From JBBRSD01 sp038245725 (lineage in GTDB: Bacteria; Actinomycetota; Coriobacteriia; Anaerosomatales; JAAXUF01), in contig JBBRSD010000007.1 of the NCBI GenBank assembly GCA_038245725.1, positions 62,001-126,000 of the forward strand: 64,000 nucleotides of DNA, given 5' to 3'. Below the pieces are notes generated by a model, which worked only from the letters and a program-made list of their open reading frames with translations, was not told the DNA's origin and made no database searches. Made by a program: the position numbers and the translations under genes. Of this stretch, positions 41,777 to 52,121 are shown in pieces (positions within the stretch are counted from its first letter, which is position 1; every line of letters begins with the position of its first letter).

Positions 41777-42400
41777 ATGCGAGTAATTGTGATAACAGGT
41801 GGCCTCGGTTCGGGGAAGTCCACGGCTGCGGGATACTTCCGCTCCAAGGGCGCGATCACGCTCGACCTTGACGAGGTCGCGGCGAAGCTGATGGCGCCCG
41901 GGTCGTCCACCCTGATCCGCGTCGCATGTGAGTTCGGGGCCGATGAGATCTTGGTCGGAGCGGAGGGTCGTCTCGACAAAGCTGCCCTGGCGGAACTCGC
42001 GTTCGCGTCGCCCGATGCCGCCCGGCGGTTGGATGCCATCGTGCATCCGGCGGTCGCCCAGGAGGTCGGAGAAGCCATCGCCATGCTGCGCCTGATGGCC
42101 GAGCCGCCGCTGGCTGTCGTGCTCGAGGTTCCACTTCTCGTCGAGGCACCGGTCTTCGCCGAGCTTGCCGACGGAGTGCTGTCGCTCGTGGCTCCGGAAG
42201 CGGTGAGGGTACAGCGTGCAGTGGAGAAGGGCATGGCTGAAGCTGATGCTCGTCGCAGGATCCGGACGCAGGCGAGCGATGCCGAACGCGCGGAGTTGAG
42301 CGACCGCGTCATCGTCAACGACAGCTCTCCCGAAGGACTCTTCGAGCAGCTCGCCGAGTTTTGGGAGGAGTACGTCGCGATCGGCGGTGCCGTCTCTTGA
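41777..42400 (+). CDS. coaE: Dephospho-CoA kinase
   Basis: CoaE makes the last step of coenzyme A synthesis. The P-loop ITGGLGSGKSTAAGYF opens the protein, followed by DLDEVAAKLM (the CoaE D-x-D/A region), RLDAIVHPAV, VLEVPLLVEA and the lid-type RAVEKGMAEADARRRIRTQ. The 207 residues are normal. It overlaps or abuts the transglycosylase gene, and uvrB follows, an order seen in many actinobacteria. Confidence 0.94.
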   Translation: MRVIVITGGLGSGKSTAAGYFRSKGAITLDLDEVAAKLMAPGSSTLIRVACEFGADEILVGAEGRLDKAALAELAFASPDAARRLDAIVHPAVAQEVGEAIAMLRLMAEPPLAVVLEVPLLVEAPVFAELADGVLSLVAPEAVRVQRAVEKGMAEADARRRIRTQASDAERAELSDRVIVNDSSPEGLFEQLAEFWEEYVAIGGAVS

Positions 42401-42405
42401 GGCGC

Positions 42406-42966
42406 ATGACCGTCAGATCCGTGATCGTTGGCGTTGTGCTGCTCCTGGCTGTGGCGACAGCGCTCTTCCTGCGCGGCCCCTCCTTCTGGCAGCGGCAGTA
42501 CTATCCTCTCCACTACCAAGGCGAGATTGCGGACTCCTCGGTTCGGCACAAGGTGAGCCCCTATCTCGTCGCTGCGATCATCAACGCAGAGTCAGGATGG
42601 AAGCCCCAGCGGCGCTCCTCGGCGGGCGCGGTCGGGCTCATGCAGGTCATGCCGGCCACAGCGAGAGATCTCGGTCGGCGGGGTAGTGTCGATGCGACCC
42701 GGTTTCCCGTCGCAAATCTGTCAGACCCCCGTGTCAATATCGAATACGGGACCGCATACGTGCGATACCTGGTCGGACGGTACCACGAGATCGAGACCGT
42801 GCTGGCGGCGTACAACGCCGGGCTTCGCCACGCCGACAGGTGGGCGGGCAAGGGCGGCGATATCCGCACGGCCATCGCATTCCCGGAGACCAAGAACTAC
42901 GTGCTCAAAGTGATACGGGGTAAGGAGCGTTACGAGAAGCTCTACCCCGCCGCGTTTTCTCGGTGA
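42406..42966 (+). CDS. Membrane-anchored lytic transglycosylase (SLT type)
   Basis: A 186-residue protein with an N-terminal membrane anchor (about residues 4-23) and a soluble lytic transglycosylase domain. The catalytic glutamate is in AIINAESGWKPQRRSSAGAVGLMQVMPATA, the classical ES...GLMQ(V)MPATA region; LAAYNAG near the end is the other signature. It cleaves glycan strands to 1,6-anhydro products. I use ATG 42406; a TTG at 42397 overlapping the coaE stop is possible. Its stop overlaps a GTG of the uvrB frame. Confidence 0.9.
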   Translation: MTVRSVIVGVVLLLAVATALFLRGPSFWQRQYYPLHYQGEIADSSVRHKVSPYLVAAIINAESGWKPQRRSSAGAVGLMQVMPATARDLGRRGSVDATRFPVANLSDPRVNIEYGTAYVRYLVGRYHEIETVLAAYNAGLRHADRWAGKGGDIRTAIAFPETKNYVLKVIRGKERYEKLYPAAFSR

Positions 42967-42989
42967 GCACAGAGACAGAGGGGCAACTC

Positions 42990-45059
<2,070 letters not shown>

Positions 45060-45100
45060 CCGCTGACGCTGACGAGGCGGTTCTGGCGCAGGGGAACGAA

Positions 45101-45134
45101 GAGCGGACCGCCAGATGAATCCAGCGGTCCGCTC
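45101..45134. terminator. Stem-loop between uvrB and a convergent lipoprotein gene
   Basis: A perfect 11-bp stem (45101-45111 with 45124-45134) has a 12-base loop. It can serve both converging transcripts. Only short T stretches follow on either side. Confidence 0.7.
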
Positions 45135-45158
45135 AAGTCTTCGATCCGTCGATTTGCG

Positions 45159-45779
45159 TTACTTCTTCTTGGGGGTAGGAGTCGAGGTCGCTGCGTTGGC
45201 AGCTTTTCCCTGCCAGAACCAGGTCTTCATGATCGCATCGAGCTGCCTGCTGAACGCGTCCCATTTGTCGGGCGTCGAGAGCGCAGCCATGAAGTACTCG
45301 TTGTTGTTCGTGCGAATCAGGTAGAAGGCACCCTTGAAGTCTGCACCGGTGGAGTCGACGCCGGTGACGGCGACGCGGCTGGCGCTGCGTCCGCCTATCT
45401 GGATACTTTCCGGTGCAGCAAGTTTCTGCTGCCTCCATGCACGATTAGCGGCGCGCAACTCAACCAGGTGCGTGAGCTCCCTGCCCACCGGCGCTGTGGA
45501 GGGAACTTCGGACGTCAGCACGAGGAGCGAGGGAGCCGACTTGATCGACGATGCAGCGTCTGCAGGGTTGGACGGCAGCTTCTCGGATGCGTACACGGCG
45601 ATAAGGCCCGGTGTCTGGTTCTGCTGCCACGTCGACGGTATGTAGAAGTGGAACCCGCCGGCCAAGTCCGGCACGCTCACGGTGTTCGGGGCGGTGGATG
45701 AGCAACCGGTGAGTCCGGCGGCGGCGAGCAAGAAGCCCGTCAGCACCAGCGAAATCGCGACAAGGCGCCTGCGCGTCAT
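45159..45779 (-). CDS. Putative lipoprotein (PsbP/MOG1-like fold possible)
   Basis: A 206-residue lipoprotein with signal core LVLTGFLLAAAGLTGC (lipobox GLTGC). The mature domain reads FHFYIPSTWQQ, GLIAVYASEKLPSN, SIQIGGRSASRVAVTG, FKGAFYLIRTNNNEYFM and DAIMKTWFW. This strand pattern is typical of PsbP-like or DUF1795-type proteins, but the match is by general pattern only. The tail is a short Thr/Pro/Lys run. ATG 45779 has GGAGG 5 bases upstream. It is divergent from the O-antigen-ligase-like gene. Confidence 0.72.
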   Translation of the reverse strand: MTRRRLVAISLVLTGFLLAAAGLTGCSSTAPNTVSVPDLAGGFHFYIPSTWQQNQTPGLIAVYASEKLPSNPADAASSIKSAPSLLVLTSEVPSTAPVGRELTHLVELRAANRAWRQQKLAAPESIQIGGRSASRVAVTGVDSTGADFKGAFYLIRTNNNEYFMAALSTPDKWDAFSRQLDAIMKTWFWQGKAANAATSTPTPKKK

Positions 45780-45926
45780 ATGGTCCTCCATGCGTTCGTT
45801 GGGCGAATCTCGTGTCCAGAGAATGGACGGCAGTTAGCGAATCTACACTGGGCCGGTGACCTTGACAAGCAGACCGGTCCCCCGCGTTGACGCGCCCCCG
45901 CCGCAACCCCTAGTCTCTACTGCATT

Positions 45927-47738
45927 ATGACGCCAACAATAAGCGCGGGTCTCTCGTTCAGCCGCATTAATCGCCGAATCTCCATAATCGGCCTCTTCGC
46001 AGCTGTGTTCTTCAGCACACCCCTTCTCTCTGACTCGCGCGAACCCTTGCGCGCCGCCGTGCTGGCAGGTGTGCTCGCATTGGCTATCGGTGCCTCGACG
46101 CTTCGAAAGCCCGGTCGCTTCGGCACCATCGGTGCTGCGCTCGTTGCGACACTCGCCGTTCTCTACATCGCATCGGTGTTCCATGGCGCGCCCGCGTCCT
46201 CTGTTTGGGGCGTCCATGGGCGCTTCCAAGGCGTCGTCTCGAGCGCACTCTATGTTCTGGCAGGCGTCGCTGGTTACTTCGCTTTGAACGTCGAGGGTCG
46301 GTGGCTCGGCCGGGCGGCCGCAGCGTGCGTCGCCGTCGAGGGACTCGTTGTGATCAGCCAGTCGACGAGCGGTCAGGCCCTCGCGGGAACGATGGGGAAC
46401 AGCGCGCTCACCGGCGGCTGGCTGGCCATGACCATCGCGCTCGCTGTGGCGGCGGGTCGCACAGAGCGCGGAATCGGGCGATGGCTGTTGCCGGCTGCGG
46501 GGGCGCTCGGCGCGGTTGCGCTTGGCATGACCGGGTCGCGTGGCGGCTGGGTCGGCTTGCTCGCGGGCCTGCTCGTCTCCCTCGTGCTCGTCCGCCGCAA
46601 TCGCACCGTCTGGACTCTTAGCGCTGTGGTGGTCGCCGCACTGGTGATCGGCGTGCTCGCGAGCGGGGGTGCGCTGCACAAGCTCGCAACATCGACGTCG
46701 GCGGATGGCTCGGCATCGAGCCGGATCGAGATATGGAAGTCCACCGGCGCGCTCGTGGCGCGAAACCCGCTCGTGGGCGTCGGGCCCGGCAGGCTGCTCT
46801 TCACGTTCCCGCAGTTCGAGACGGTTCGCCACGCCCAGATAGAAGGGCCTGACGTGCGCGTGGACGAGGCGCACAGCGTGTTCCTTCAGGCGGCCGCGGA
46901 AAGCGGCGTCCCAGCAGCAGTCGTGATGTTGGCGCTCGTTGCGCTCTGCCTGACGGCGGGGTGGAGGGGTGCGCGGCTGGGCGACGCGACGTCGTTCATC
47001 GTGCTCGTGGGACTCGTCGCGTATGTGGCGCAAGGTGTGTTCGGCATCCCGACCGTCGAGGTCGAAACGATCGCCTGGTTGCTTGGAGGCATGGCCCTCG
47101 CACGGTACGACTCGCAGGTAACCGTTGACCTGACCCTGAAGGTTCCGGCGAAACGGAACACGAAGACGGTCGTCAACCCTGTGGAAGTCGCGCAGGGCGT
47201 GGGCGCAATCGCGGCTCGGGCGGGTCTCGTCATGCTCGGTCTGGGCATCGTCGTCGCGTGCATCGTGTACATGCGTGGCGATGCCGCGTATTCGCGCGGT
47301 CTCGCGTTGTTCGACGGCGGCAAGTTCACCGATGCTGCAGCAGCTCAACGCAGCGCAATCGCGATCGATCCGTACTCAGACGTCGCCAGAATCGCGCTGA
47401 GCGACACGGCCCTCAACCAGCCGGCTGACGTCGCCGGCATCGATGCCGCGCTCAATTCGCTCGCTCAGGGCTTAACGATGGAGCCCCTCGACTTCGACCT
47501 TCTGTTCGCACGGGCTCGCCTTGCCCAAGCGCGAAACGCCTCAGCGGCCGACGTGTTGAGGGCGTATCAGGCGGCTGTCCAGGCCTACCCACTGGGAATT
47601 CAGGTTCGCCGAGAGGCAATGCAGGCGGCGCTCCTCGCGGGGGACTCCGGTAGCGCGTTCACGTACGCGGAGGGCATCCTCCTCGTGGTTCCCGATGACC
47701 GTAAGGCGCTCTCGGTCCAGGCGAATTCGCCGCACTAG
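45927..47738 (+). CDS. O-antigen-ligase-like polytopic membrane protein with C-terminal TPR-like region
   Basis: A 603-residue protein with about ten membrane segments over residues 15-450. The Wzy/WaaL-type signature is present: GMTGSRGGWVGL, then RIEIWKSTGALVARNPLVGVGPG, and DEAHSVFLQAAAESG on the following loop. The last 150 residues are soluble and helical with TPR-like spacing (SRGLALFDGGKFTDAAAAQRSAIAIDP). Such proteins join or polymerise glycans at the outer membrane face. In a Gram-positive it may act on cell-wall polysaccharide or glycoprotein. The possible -10 TCTACT ends 5 bases before the ATG. Confidence 0.82.
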   Translation: MTPTISAGLSFSRINRRISIIGLFAAVFFSTPLLSDSREPLRAAVLAGVLALAIGASTLRKPGRFGTIGAALVATLAVLYIASVFHGAPASSVWGVHGRFQGVVSSALYVLAGVAGYFALNVEGRWLGRAAAACVAVEGLVVISQSTSGQALAGTMGNSALTGGWLAMTIALAVAAGRTERGIGRWLLPAAGALGAVALGMTGSRGGWVGLLAGLLVSLVLVRRNRTVWTLSAVVVAALVIGVLASGGALHKLATSTSADGSASSRIEIWKSTGALVARNPLVGVGPGRLLFTFPQFETVRHAQIEGPDVRVDEAHSVFLQAAAESGVPAAVVMLALVALCLTAGWRGARLGDATSFIVLVGLVAYVAQGVFGIPTVEVETIAWLLGGMALARYDSQVTVDLTLKVPAKRNTKTVVNPVEVAQGVGAIAARAGLVMLGLGIVVACIVYMRGDAAYSRGLALFDGGKFTDAAAAQRSAIAIDPYSDVARIALSDTALNQPADVAGIDAALNSLAQGLTMEPLDFDLLFARARLAQARNASAADVLRAYQAAVQAYPLGIQVRREAMQAALLAGDSGSAFTYAEGILLVVPDDRKALSVQANSPH

Positions 47739-47840
47739 GCGAGAAACTAGCTGGTCATGGGTGGCAAAACCGATGTGACGACGTCTCTGTTATTCAGGAC
47801 CGCAGAGGATCGCGACCACCGGCGTGCCTACCGTTCGTCG

Positions 47841-47903
47841 GGAATCTGTTAAGCATCGAACGACCATATTGCCATTCCGTCGTTCATGCTCAATAATCTT
47901 CAC
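47841..47903. repeat. Dyad element A upstream of the multihaem cytochrome
   Basis: The right arm CGTTCATGCTCAATAATC (from 47881) is nearly complementary to the left arm GGAATCTGTTAAGCATCGAACG (47841-47862). Paired parts are GAACG/CGTTC and TTAAGCAT/ATGCTCAA with one mismatch and one bulge. The right arm recurs in element B as TTCATCCTCGATAATCTTCAC. It could be an operator pair or an RNA hairpin. Confidence 0.55.
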
Positions 47904-47980
47904 GGCGACTCCACGGGAACGCGGTGGCGCCAAGCGGGGTGGGGGCATCATGCTGAACGAATGTTACCGTTCGGCGAAAA

Positions 47981-48042
47981 CTTGTGAATTATTGAACGAA
48001 CCCATTGCGGTTCCTTAGTTCATCCTCGATAATCTTCACAGC
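47981..48042. repeat. Dyad element B upstream of the multihaem cytochrome
   Basis: The left arm GTGAATTATTGAACGAAC (47984-48001) and right arm GTTCATCCTCGATAATCTTC (48019-48037) are imperfectly complementary (GTGAA/TTCAC, TTAT/ATAA, GAAC/GTTC). The whole unit resembles element A about 140 bases earlier, arm for arm, with a similar CCATTGC/CCATATTGCC middle. Confidence 0.55.
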
Positions 48043-48215
48043 TCCTACATCATTGCCGCATGGGGGTTCCACAGAACTGACCGTGTTTCACAGAAGTTTC
48101 CCCGGGGCTCGACTCCGAGAGACTGCAGAGTCTGAAAGGACTCAATCCTGTGCCGGAAAGGAGGTGCGTGTAAATGGTGCAAAACACAACCAAGCAATCC
48201 AATAGGGAGGGAACC

Positions 48216-50405
48216 ATGAAGAAAGCGCTGATCGTTATGGTCGCTGTTGTGGCCATGATGTTCGCGTTGGCAGCTCCTGCGTTTGCAGAGGGCTACAACA
48301 ACTCAGGTTACAACTTTAACGACGGCTCCAACTCGGCCACGTATGGTGCCAACGCTGGTTTCTACCAGACCACCACGACCGCCCAGCCTGGCAGCACTTC
48401 GATGATCCAGTCGTTCCAAGGCCCGCACGGTGGGTACGCGACTACGACCAATAAGTGCCAGGACTGCCACTCGACTCACTACGCAACTGGCAGCTACATG
48501 TTGCTCAGGGCTGACAACCGTACAGACGCCTGCAACTTCTGCCACGTCGGCGGCGGCGGTTCGAAGACCAACATCCAGATGGACAACCAGTACAGCGCCA
48601 CCAGCGTGATCACGAGTGACAGCATGGGCTTCGGCACCGGCCACACTCTTGGTTACAAGGGTAAGGCTCCTGCTGGTATCGACCCTGCGTTCTCGGACAC
48701 GGCTGGCTTCGCGTGCTTCGACTGTCACTCGCCTCACGGCAACTCGGCGCGTATCCTCGCGACGTTCGGTGCCCCTGGCGATATCGCCGGCGTTGGTACC
48801 GTTCAGGGCCCGATCTACCAGGCTTCGCTCCTGGACACGATGCTCCGCTTCCGTTATGGCGTCGATTTCACCCCGACTGTCGTAGGTAACTACGCCGGTC
48901 AGAACATCGACGCTGTTCCGGCTGCGGCTGCGCCGGTCTGGTCAGAGATGAACCAGTTCATCGGTGCCGTTCAGGCGTACTCCATGGCTCGTCCGGGCTA
49001 CGGCACGCCGGCCGGCAAGACCGCAATGGACGCCTTCGACGAGGGCATGGGCGGAAGTGTCGACCCGCTGGTCGGCGCCGTCATGACCCACGGTATGGGC
49101 TTCTTCGGCAGCTACAATGTCCGTTGGGGCTTCGATGCTGACAAGGGCAACATCGTCACGAAGTTCTGGAACATCGGCATGATCAACAGCGCCCTCGCGG
49201 GCTTCGGCATCGCGGACGCTGGTCAGCCGGACGTCGCTCCTCGCGTTGAGACCTGGAAGAAGCCCCTGTTCCCGAAGGGCCGCTTCATGCTTCTCAAGGA
49301 CCCGAACGTCTCTCTGACGACGGGCGCCAACCCTGTCGAGATTCCTGACACCTTGGCGACCGACCCGAACGACAAGAGCTCCATCGCTGGTTCGGGCACG
49401 GCCTTCGGTTACCACAAGATCCCGATCGACTGGGCCAAGCCCAACGGTCCTGCCGCTACCTGGGGCCCGCTGAGCATGTCCAAGAGTGCCGACGTCTTCC
49501 CGCTGCAGTTCCCGTGGGCACCGAACGGCGTTGGCATGGAGAACGAGTTCTGCGCTGACTGTCACGCTGGTGCCGCTGGTGAGTCTCAGCAGGCCGCCAA
49601 GGTGTGGCGTCCCGATCCGCTGCAGAATGGCAAGAACGATGCAGGCGCGTACCTCACCGCTTACAGCCACGATTCAAACCCGAAGGGCTGCGCGCGTCAG
49701 CAGATCCTGAACCCGCAGAACAAGGACAACATGGGCCCGCACTGCCGCAACTGCCACACTGGCGCTGCGTCGTGCAACCAGTGCCATGGTCCGCTTGATG
49801 GTTCTGACTCTGCCATGAGCCGTAAGAACTGGGAGTCCTACTGGACCGACGGTGACTGGACCGCATGGGATGGCCAGCAGAACAGCCTGGTCTCCTCGCA
49901 GACCATCGGTCTCGAGGGCAAGTCCGGCTACATCCCGCCTGCGTACGTTGGCGCGAGCGCCGTTGCTAATATCAACGGTCAGTGCGTTGACGGCGGCTTC
50001 AGCTACCCGCACCGCACCTTGGGTGCCAACATGCTGAAGGACAGCCTCTACGGTGTCGACTTCGATGGTAAGAAGCTTGCCTTCGGTGCCACTCGTGGCG
50101 CAGGCAAGACTGATAGCACCATCGCAGCGTACTTCGGTCAGCCTGCGACTCAGGCCGGTAGCGACATCTACTTCGGTCGCACCGACCCGACGTACCCGAA
50201 GAGCGCGAAGATCGCGTCTCTCATCAACACGAAGGTCGAGAACCTCGACTCCGTGTGTATCGATTGTCACGGCGACGCAACTGCCTATAAGGGCCAGCTT
50301 GCGTACATCGACAAGTACTACTTCCCGTCCAACTTCGACGTCTCGGGCAACACCGCTCCGAACCACGTCACTGGTTGGGAACTCCTGCTCAAGGGTCTGC
50401 CCTAG
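48216..50405 (+). CDS. Secreted seven-haem c-type cytochrome
   Basis: A 729-residue exported protein. The signal peptide is about residues 1-25 (cut after APAFA). Seven CxxCH haem sites lie at about 81, 106, 167, 446, 510, 520 and 681, leaving a haem-free stretch of some 275 residues in the middle. There is no C-terminal anchor, sortase motif or lipobox. It probably moves electrons at or beyond the cell wall. Codons favour GGT, GCT and GAC more than the neighbours, suggesting high expression. ATG 48174 with a better ribosome site is in frame and would add 14 residues. Confidence 0.88.
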   Translation: MKKALIVMVAVVAMMFALAAPAFAEGYNNSGYNFNDGSNSATYGANAGFYQTTTTAQPGSTSMIQSFQGPHGGYATTTNKCQDCHSTHYATGSYMLLRADNRTDACNFCHVGGGGSKTNIQMDNQYSATSVITSDSMGFGTGHTLGYKGKAPAGIDPAFSDTAGFACFDCHSPHGNSARILATFGAPGDIAGVGTVQGPIYQASLLDTMLRFRYGVDFTPTVVGNYAGQNIDAVPAAAAPVWSEMNQFIGAVQAYSMARPGYGTPAGKTAMDAFDEGMGGSVDPLVGAVMTHGMGFFGSYNVRWGFDADKGNIVTKFWNIGMINSALAGFGIADAGQPDVAPRVETWKKPLFPKGRFMLLKDPNVSLTTGANPVEIPDTLATDPNDKSSIAGSGTAFGYHKIPIDWAKPNGPAATWGPLSMSKSADVFPLQFPWAPNGVGMENEFCADCHAGAAGESQQAAKVWRPDPLQNGKNDAGAYLTAYSHDSNPKGCARQQILNPQNKDNMGPHCRNCHTGAASCNQCHGPLDGSDSAMSRKNWESYWTDGDWTAWDGQQNSLVSSQTIGLEGKSGYIPPAYVGASAVANINGQCVDGGFSYPHRTLGANMLKDSLYGVDFDGKKLAFGATRGAGKTDSTIAAYFGQPATQAGSDIYFGRTDPTYPKSAKIASLINTKVENLDSVCIDCHGDATAYKGQLAYIDKYYFPSNFDVSGNTAPNHVTGWELLLKGLP

Positions 50406-50443
50406 CGTTTAGGCGCTTAGCGCAACCTTCACAGGAAACCAGG

Positions 50444-50472
50444 GAGCCCGTGCCGAAAGGCACGGGCTCTTT
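50444..50472 (+). terminator. Terminator of the cytochrome gene
   Basis: A perfect 11-bp stem (50444-50454 with 50459-50469) has a GAAA tetraloop and is followed by TTTGG. It also serves the convergent gene that ends at 50501. Confidence 0.88.
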
Positions 50473-50500
50473 GGTATTCTCGGGACATCGGCGACAAGAA

Positions 50501-51175
50501 CTACGGCAGATACTGCTCGGCGATGTGGGTGACGACGCCGTCCTTGAGCGTGATCCAGTAGGGGGACTCGCGCAGGCTCGCGTTATCGGCGTCGGGAGCA
50601 GCGTAGTAGCTCGCCCACTTCGCGAACGTGATGACGTGCCCCGTGGGATCGGCTGTGCCGTCGTCGTTCGTCGTCACCGTCACGGTAAGGCCGGTCTTCA
50701 CCTTCAGCTTCCTGAGAAGCGTGCTGTCGTTGACGATGTAGTAGTCGTTCGGCGGGGGAGACTCGTCGCCGTGGGCCGCGGCCGCGTTCGCGGCAGCCTT
50801 TCCGCTCAGCATCTGCGCGTAGTCGGCGGTGATCACGGGGGCGCTCCCCGACGTGTCGACCTTCTTGATGTAGCTGAACTTCCTCAATGCTTTGGACGCC
50901 GGCTTCGGCTTGGCCGGAGTGGGCGGTGCGGCAGCGGCTGGCGACGAACTCGCCGCAGCGGCTTGGCTGTTGGTCGCCTGGATGGCCGTCAACGCGGTCT
51001 GCAGTTCGTCAGCCTTCTGGAGCGCTGCCTGCGTGTCGGCATGGGCACGGGTGACGCGTGCGGTGAGCTGTGCGACGGAGCTTTGCTGGGCGAACCAGAC
51101 GACTCCGGCACCAACGAGCACGCCGCACAGCGCGGCAGCGGATGCAGCGATCCACACTCGGTTGTTCGATGACAT
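50501..51175 (-). CDS. Exported or membrane-anchored coiled-coil protein, unknown
   Basis: A 224-residue protein with an uncleaved-looking N-terminal segment (about 7-29, VWIAASAAALCGVLVGAGVVWF) and a short helical region likely to form a coiled coil (about 33-65). An Ala/Pro/Ser linker leads to a C-terminal domain from about 95 with KFSYIKKVDTSGSAPVITADYAQ and DYYIVNDSTLLRKLKV, a pattern seen in exported actinobacterial proteins of unknown function. ATG 51175 is behind GGGAGG. It converges on the cytochrome and shares its terminator region. Confidence 0.7.
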   Translation of the reverse strand: MSSNNRVWIAASAAALCGVLVGAGVVWFAQQSSVAQLTARVTRAHADTQAALQKADELQTALTAIQATNSQAAAASSSPAAAAPPTPAKPKPASKALRKFSYIKKVDTSGSAPVITADYAQMLSGKAAANAAAAHGDESPPPNDYYIVNDSTLLRKLKVKTGLTVTVTTNDDGTADPTGHVITFAKWASYYAAPDADNASLRESPYWITLKDGVVTHIAEQYLP

Positions 51176-51285
51176 GTGACCTCCCTGTTCGGATGCGGTG
51201 ATGGTACCCCTAAGCGCTATGTGCGTGGTTCCTGCATGGTGCTACGCTAGGGAAGGATGGGTCACATGAGGGGGAGGGCTTCAGC

Positions 51286-51648
51286 ATGATCGACAATGCG
51301 GAATTGGCTCGCGAGTGGTCGAAGCTCAAGGTCGAGCACACGCACGACCGCGACAGCATGAACAACTACGGGTGCTTCAACGTCGAGGCGTGCCGCAACT
51401 GCAACTACACGTACAACTCTCGCGCATGCATCAGCTGCCACAACTGCGACAGCATCATCGAGTGCGTGCAATGCATCGACTGTCGCGACTGCGCTTTTTG
51501 CGTGGGGCTCAACGGCGCCCGGTTCCACATCCTCAACAAGGAGTACGTCGAAGACGAGTATTACAACACCCTGCGGGCGCTCGGCATCGACTGGAACGTG
51601 CAGGCCTACGACCCGCTCTTCGATCAGTTCGGCTTCCGCAACGAGTGA
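51286..51648 (+). CDS. Small cysteine-periodic protein, unknown
   Basis: A 120-residue protein with no signal peptide. Eleven cysteines fall between residues 30 and 72 at 30, 36, 39, 48, 51, 54, 60, 63, 66, 69 and 72, all multiples of three, as CxxC runs (for example CVQCIDCRDCAFC). This is unlike ferredoxins, whose spacing varies. After it comes RFHILNKEYVEDEYYN, a motif I associate with uncharacterised cysteine-repeat proteins of candidate phyla. A metal-binding or beta-helix fold is possible. A terminator follows at 51674. Confidence 0.75.
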   Translation: MIDNAELAREWSKLKVEHTHDRDSMNNYGCFNVEACRNCNYTYNSRACISCHNCDSIIECVQCIDCRDCAFCVGLNGARFHILNKEYVEDEYYNTLRALGIDWNVQAYDPLFDQFGFRNE

Positions 51649-51673
51649 GCGACGGCTTGCGACCGACGTTTCG

Positions 51674-51697
51674 AGGCGGCCTTTGCGGCCGCCTTTT
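51674..51697 (+). terminator. Terminator after the cysteine-periodic gene
   Basis: An 8-bp stem, AGGCGGCC with GGCCGCCT (51674-51681 and 51687-51694), is followed by TTTT. Confidence 0.85.
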
Positions 51698-51728
51698 CTT
51701 TTGCACGCGATCGGTGTAGCCTCGGTGT

Positions 51729-52121
51729 ATGAGCAACCGTTCAGATAGATGCGAGCCTGACGACCTGTGTTCGGCGTTGGTCGTCGACACCGATGCCGTC
51801 GCCCGCGTCCGCGGGCGCCTGTCAGGGTCTGCGCTCCGCGCGCACACGGCGGCGCTGTTCTCGGCGATGGGGGACCCTACTCGGCTGCGGCTTCTCGAGG
51901 CCCTTGCCGCCGAGGAGCTGTGCGTGTGCGACCTCGCCACGATCGCGGCCATCAGCCAGTCGGGCGTGAGCCACCAGCTTCGGCTGCTTCGCACGCTCGG
52001 GCTCGTCGCGTTTCGGCGCGACGGTAACCGCGCGCTCTACCGCCTCGCCGACGATCACGTCGAGACGCTTCTCGCGCAAGGTCTCGAGCACGCCGCCGAG
52101 CACAGCGAGCCACCATCATGA
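51729..52121 (+). CDS. ArsR/SmtB-family metal-responsive repressor
   Basis: A 130-residue winged-helix repressor. The metal motif ELCVCDLA on the first recognition helix is that of CadC/SmtB-type sensors (Cd, Pb, Zn), and Cys8 and Cys14 near the N-terminus may complete an alpha3N site as in CadC. DNA-contact helices are in SGVSHQLRLLRTLGLVAFRRDGNRALYRL. The stop shares ATGA with the ATPase gene, so the pair forms a self-regulated metal-efflux operon. Confidence 0.92.
   Translation: MSNRSDRCEPDDLCSALVVDTDAVARVRGRLSGSALRAHTAALFSAMGDPTRLRLLEALAAEELCVCDLATIAAISQSGVSHQLRLLRTLGLVAFRRDGNRALYRLADDHVETLLAQGLEHAAEHSEPPS

Larger units (their letters stand above)
47739..48215 (+). promoter_or_regulatory. 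Long upstream region of the multihaem cytochrome gene
   Basis: This 477-base gap is less GC-rich than its surroundings and has no supported gene. It carries two related dyad elements (about 47841-47903 and 47981-48042), listed separately. Two ribosome sites stand near the gene: GGAAAGGAGGTG before an in-frame ATG at 48174, and AATAGGGAGGG before ATG 48216. No confident promoter box was found. The layout suggests a heavily regulated, strongly translated mRNA. Confidence 0.5.

Noticed and set aside
42963..42989. GTG 42963 as the uvrB start
   Set aside because: It lacks a ribosome site, while GTG 42990 has AGAGGGG at good spacing and gives the usual UvrB N-terminus.
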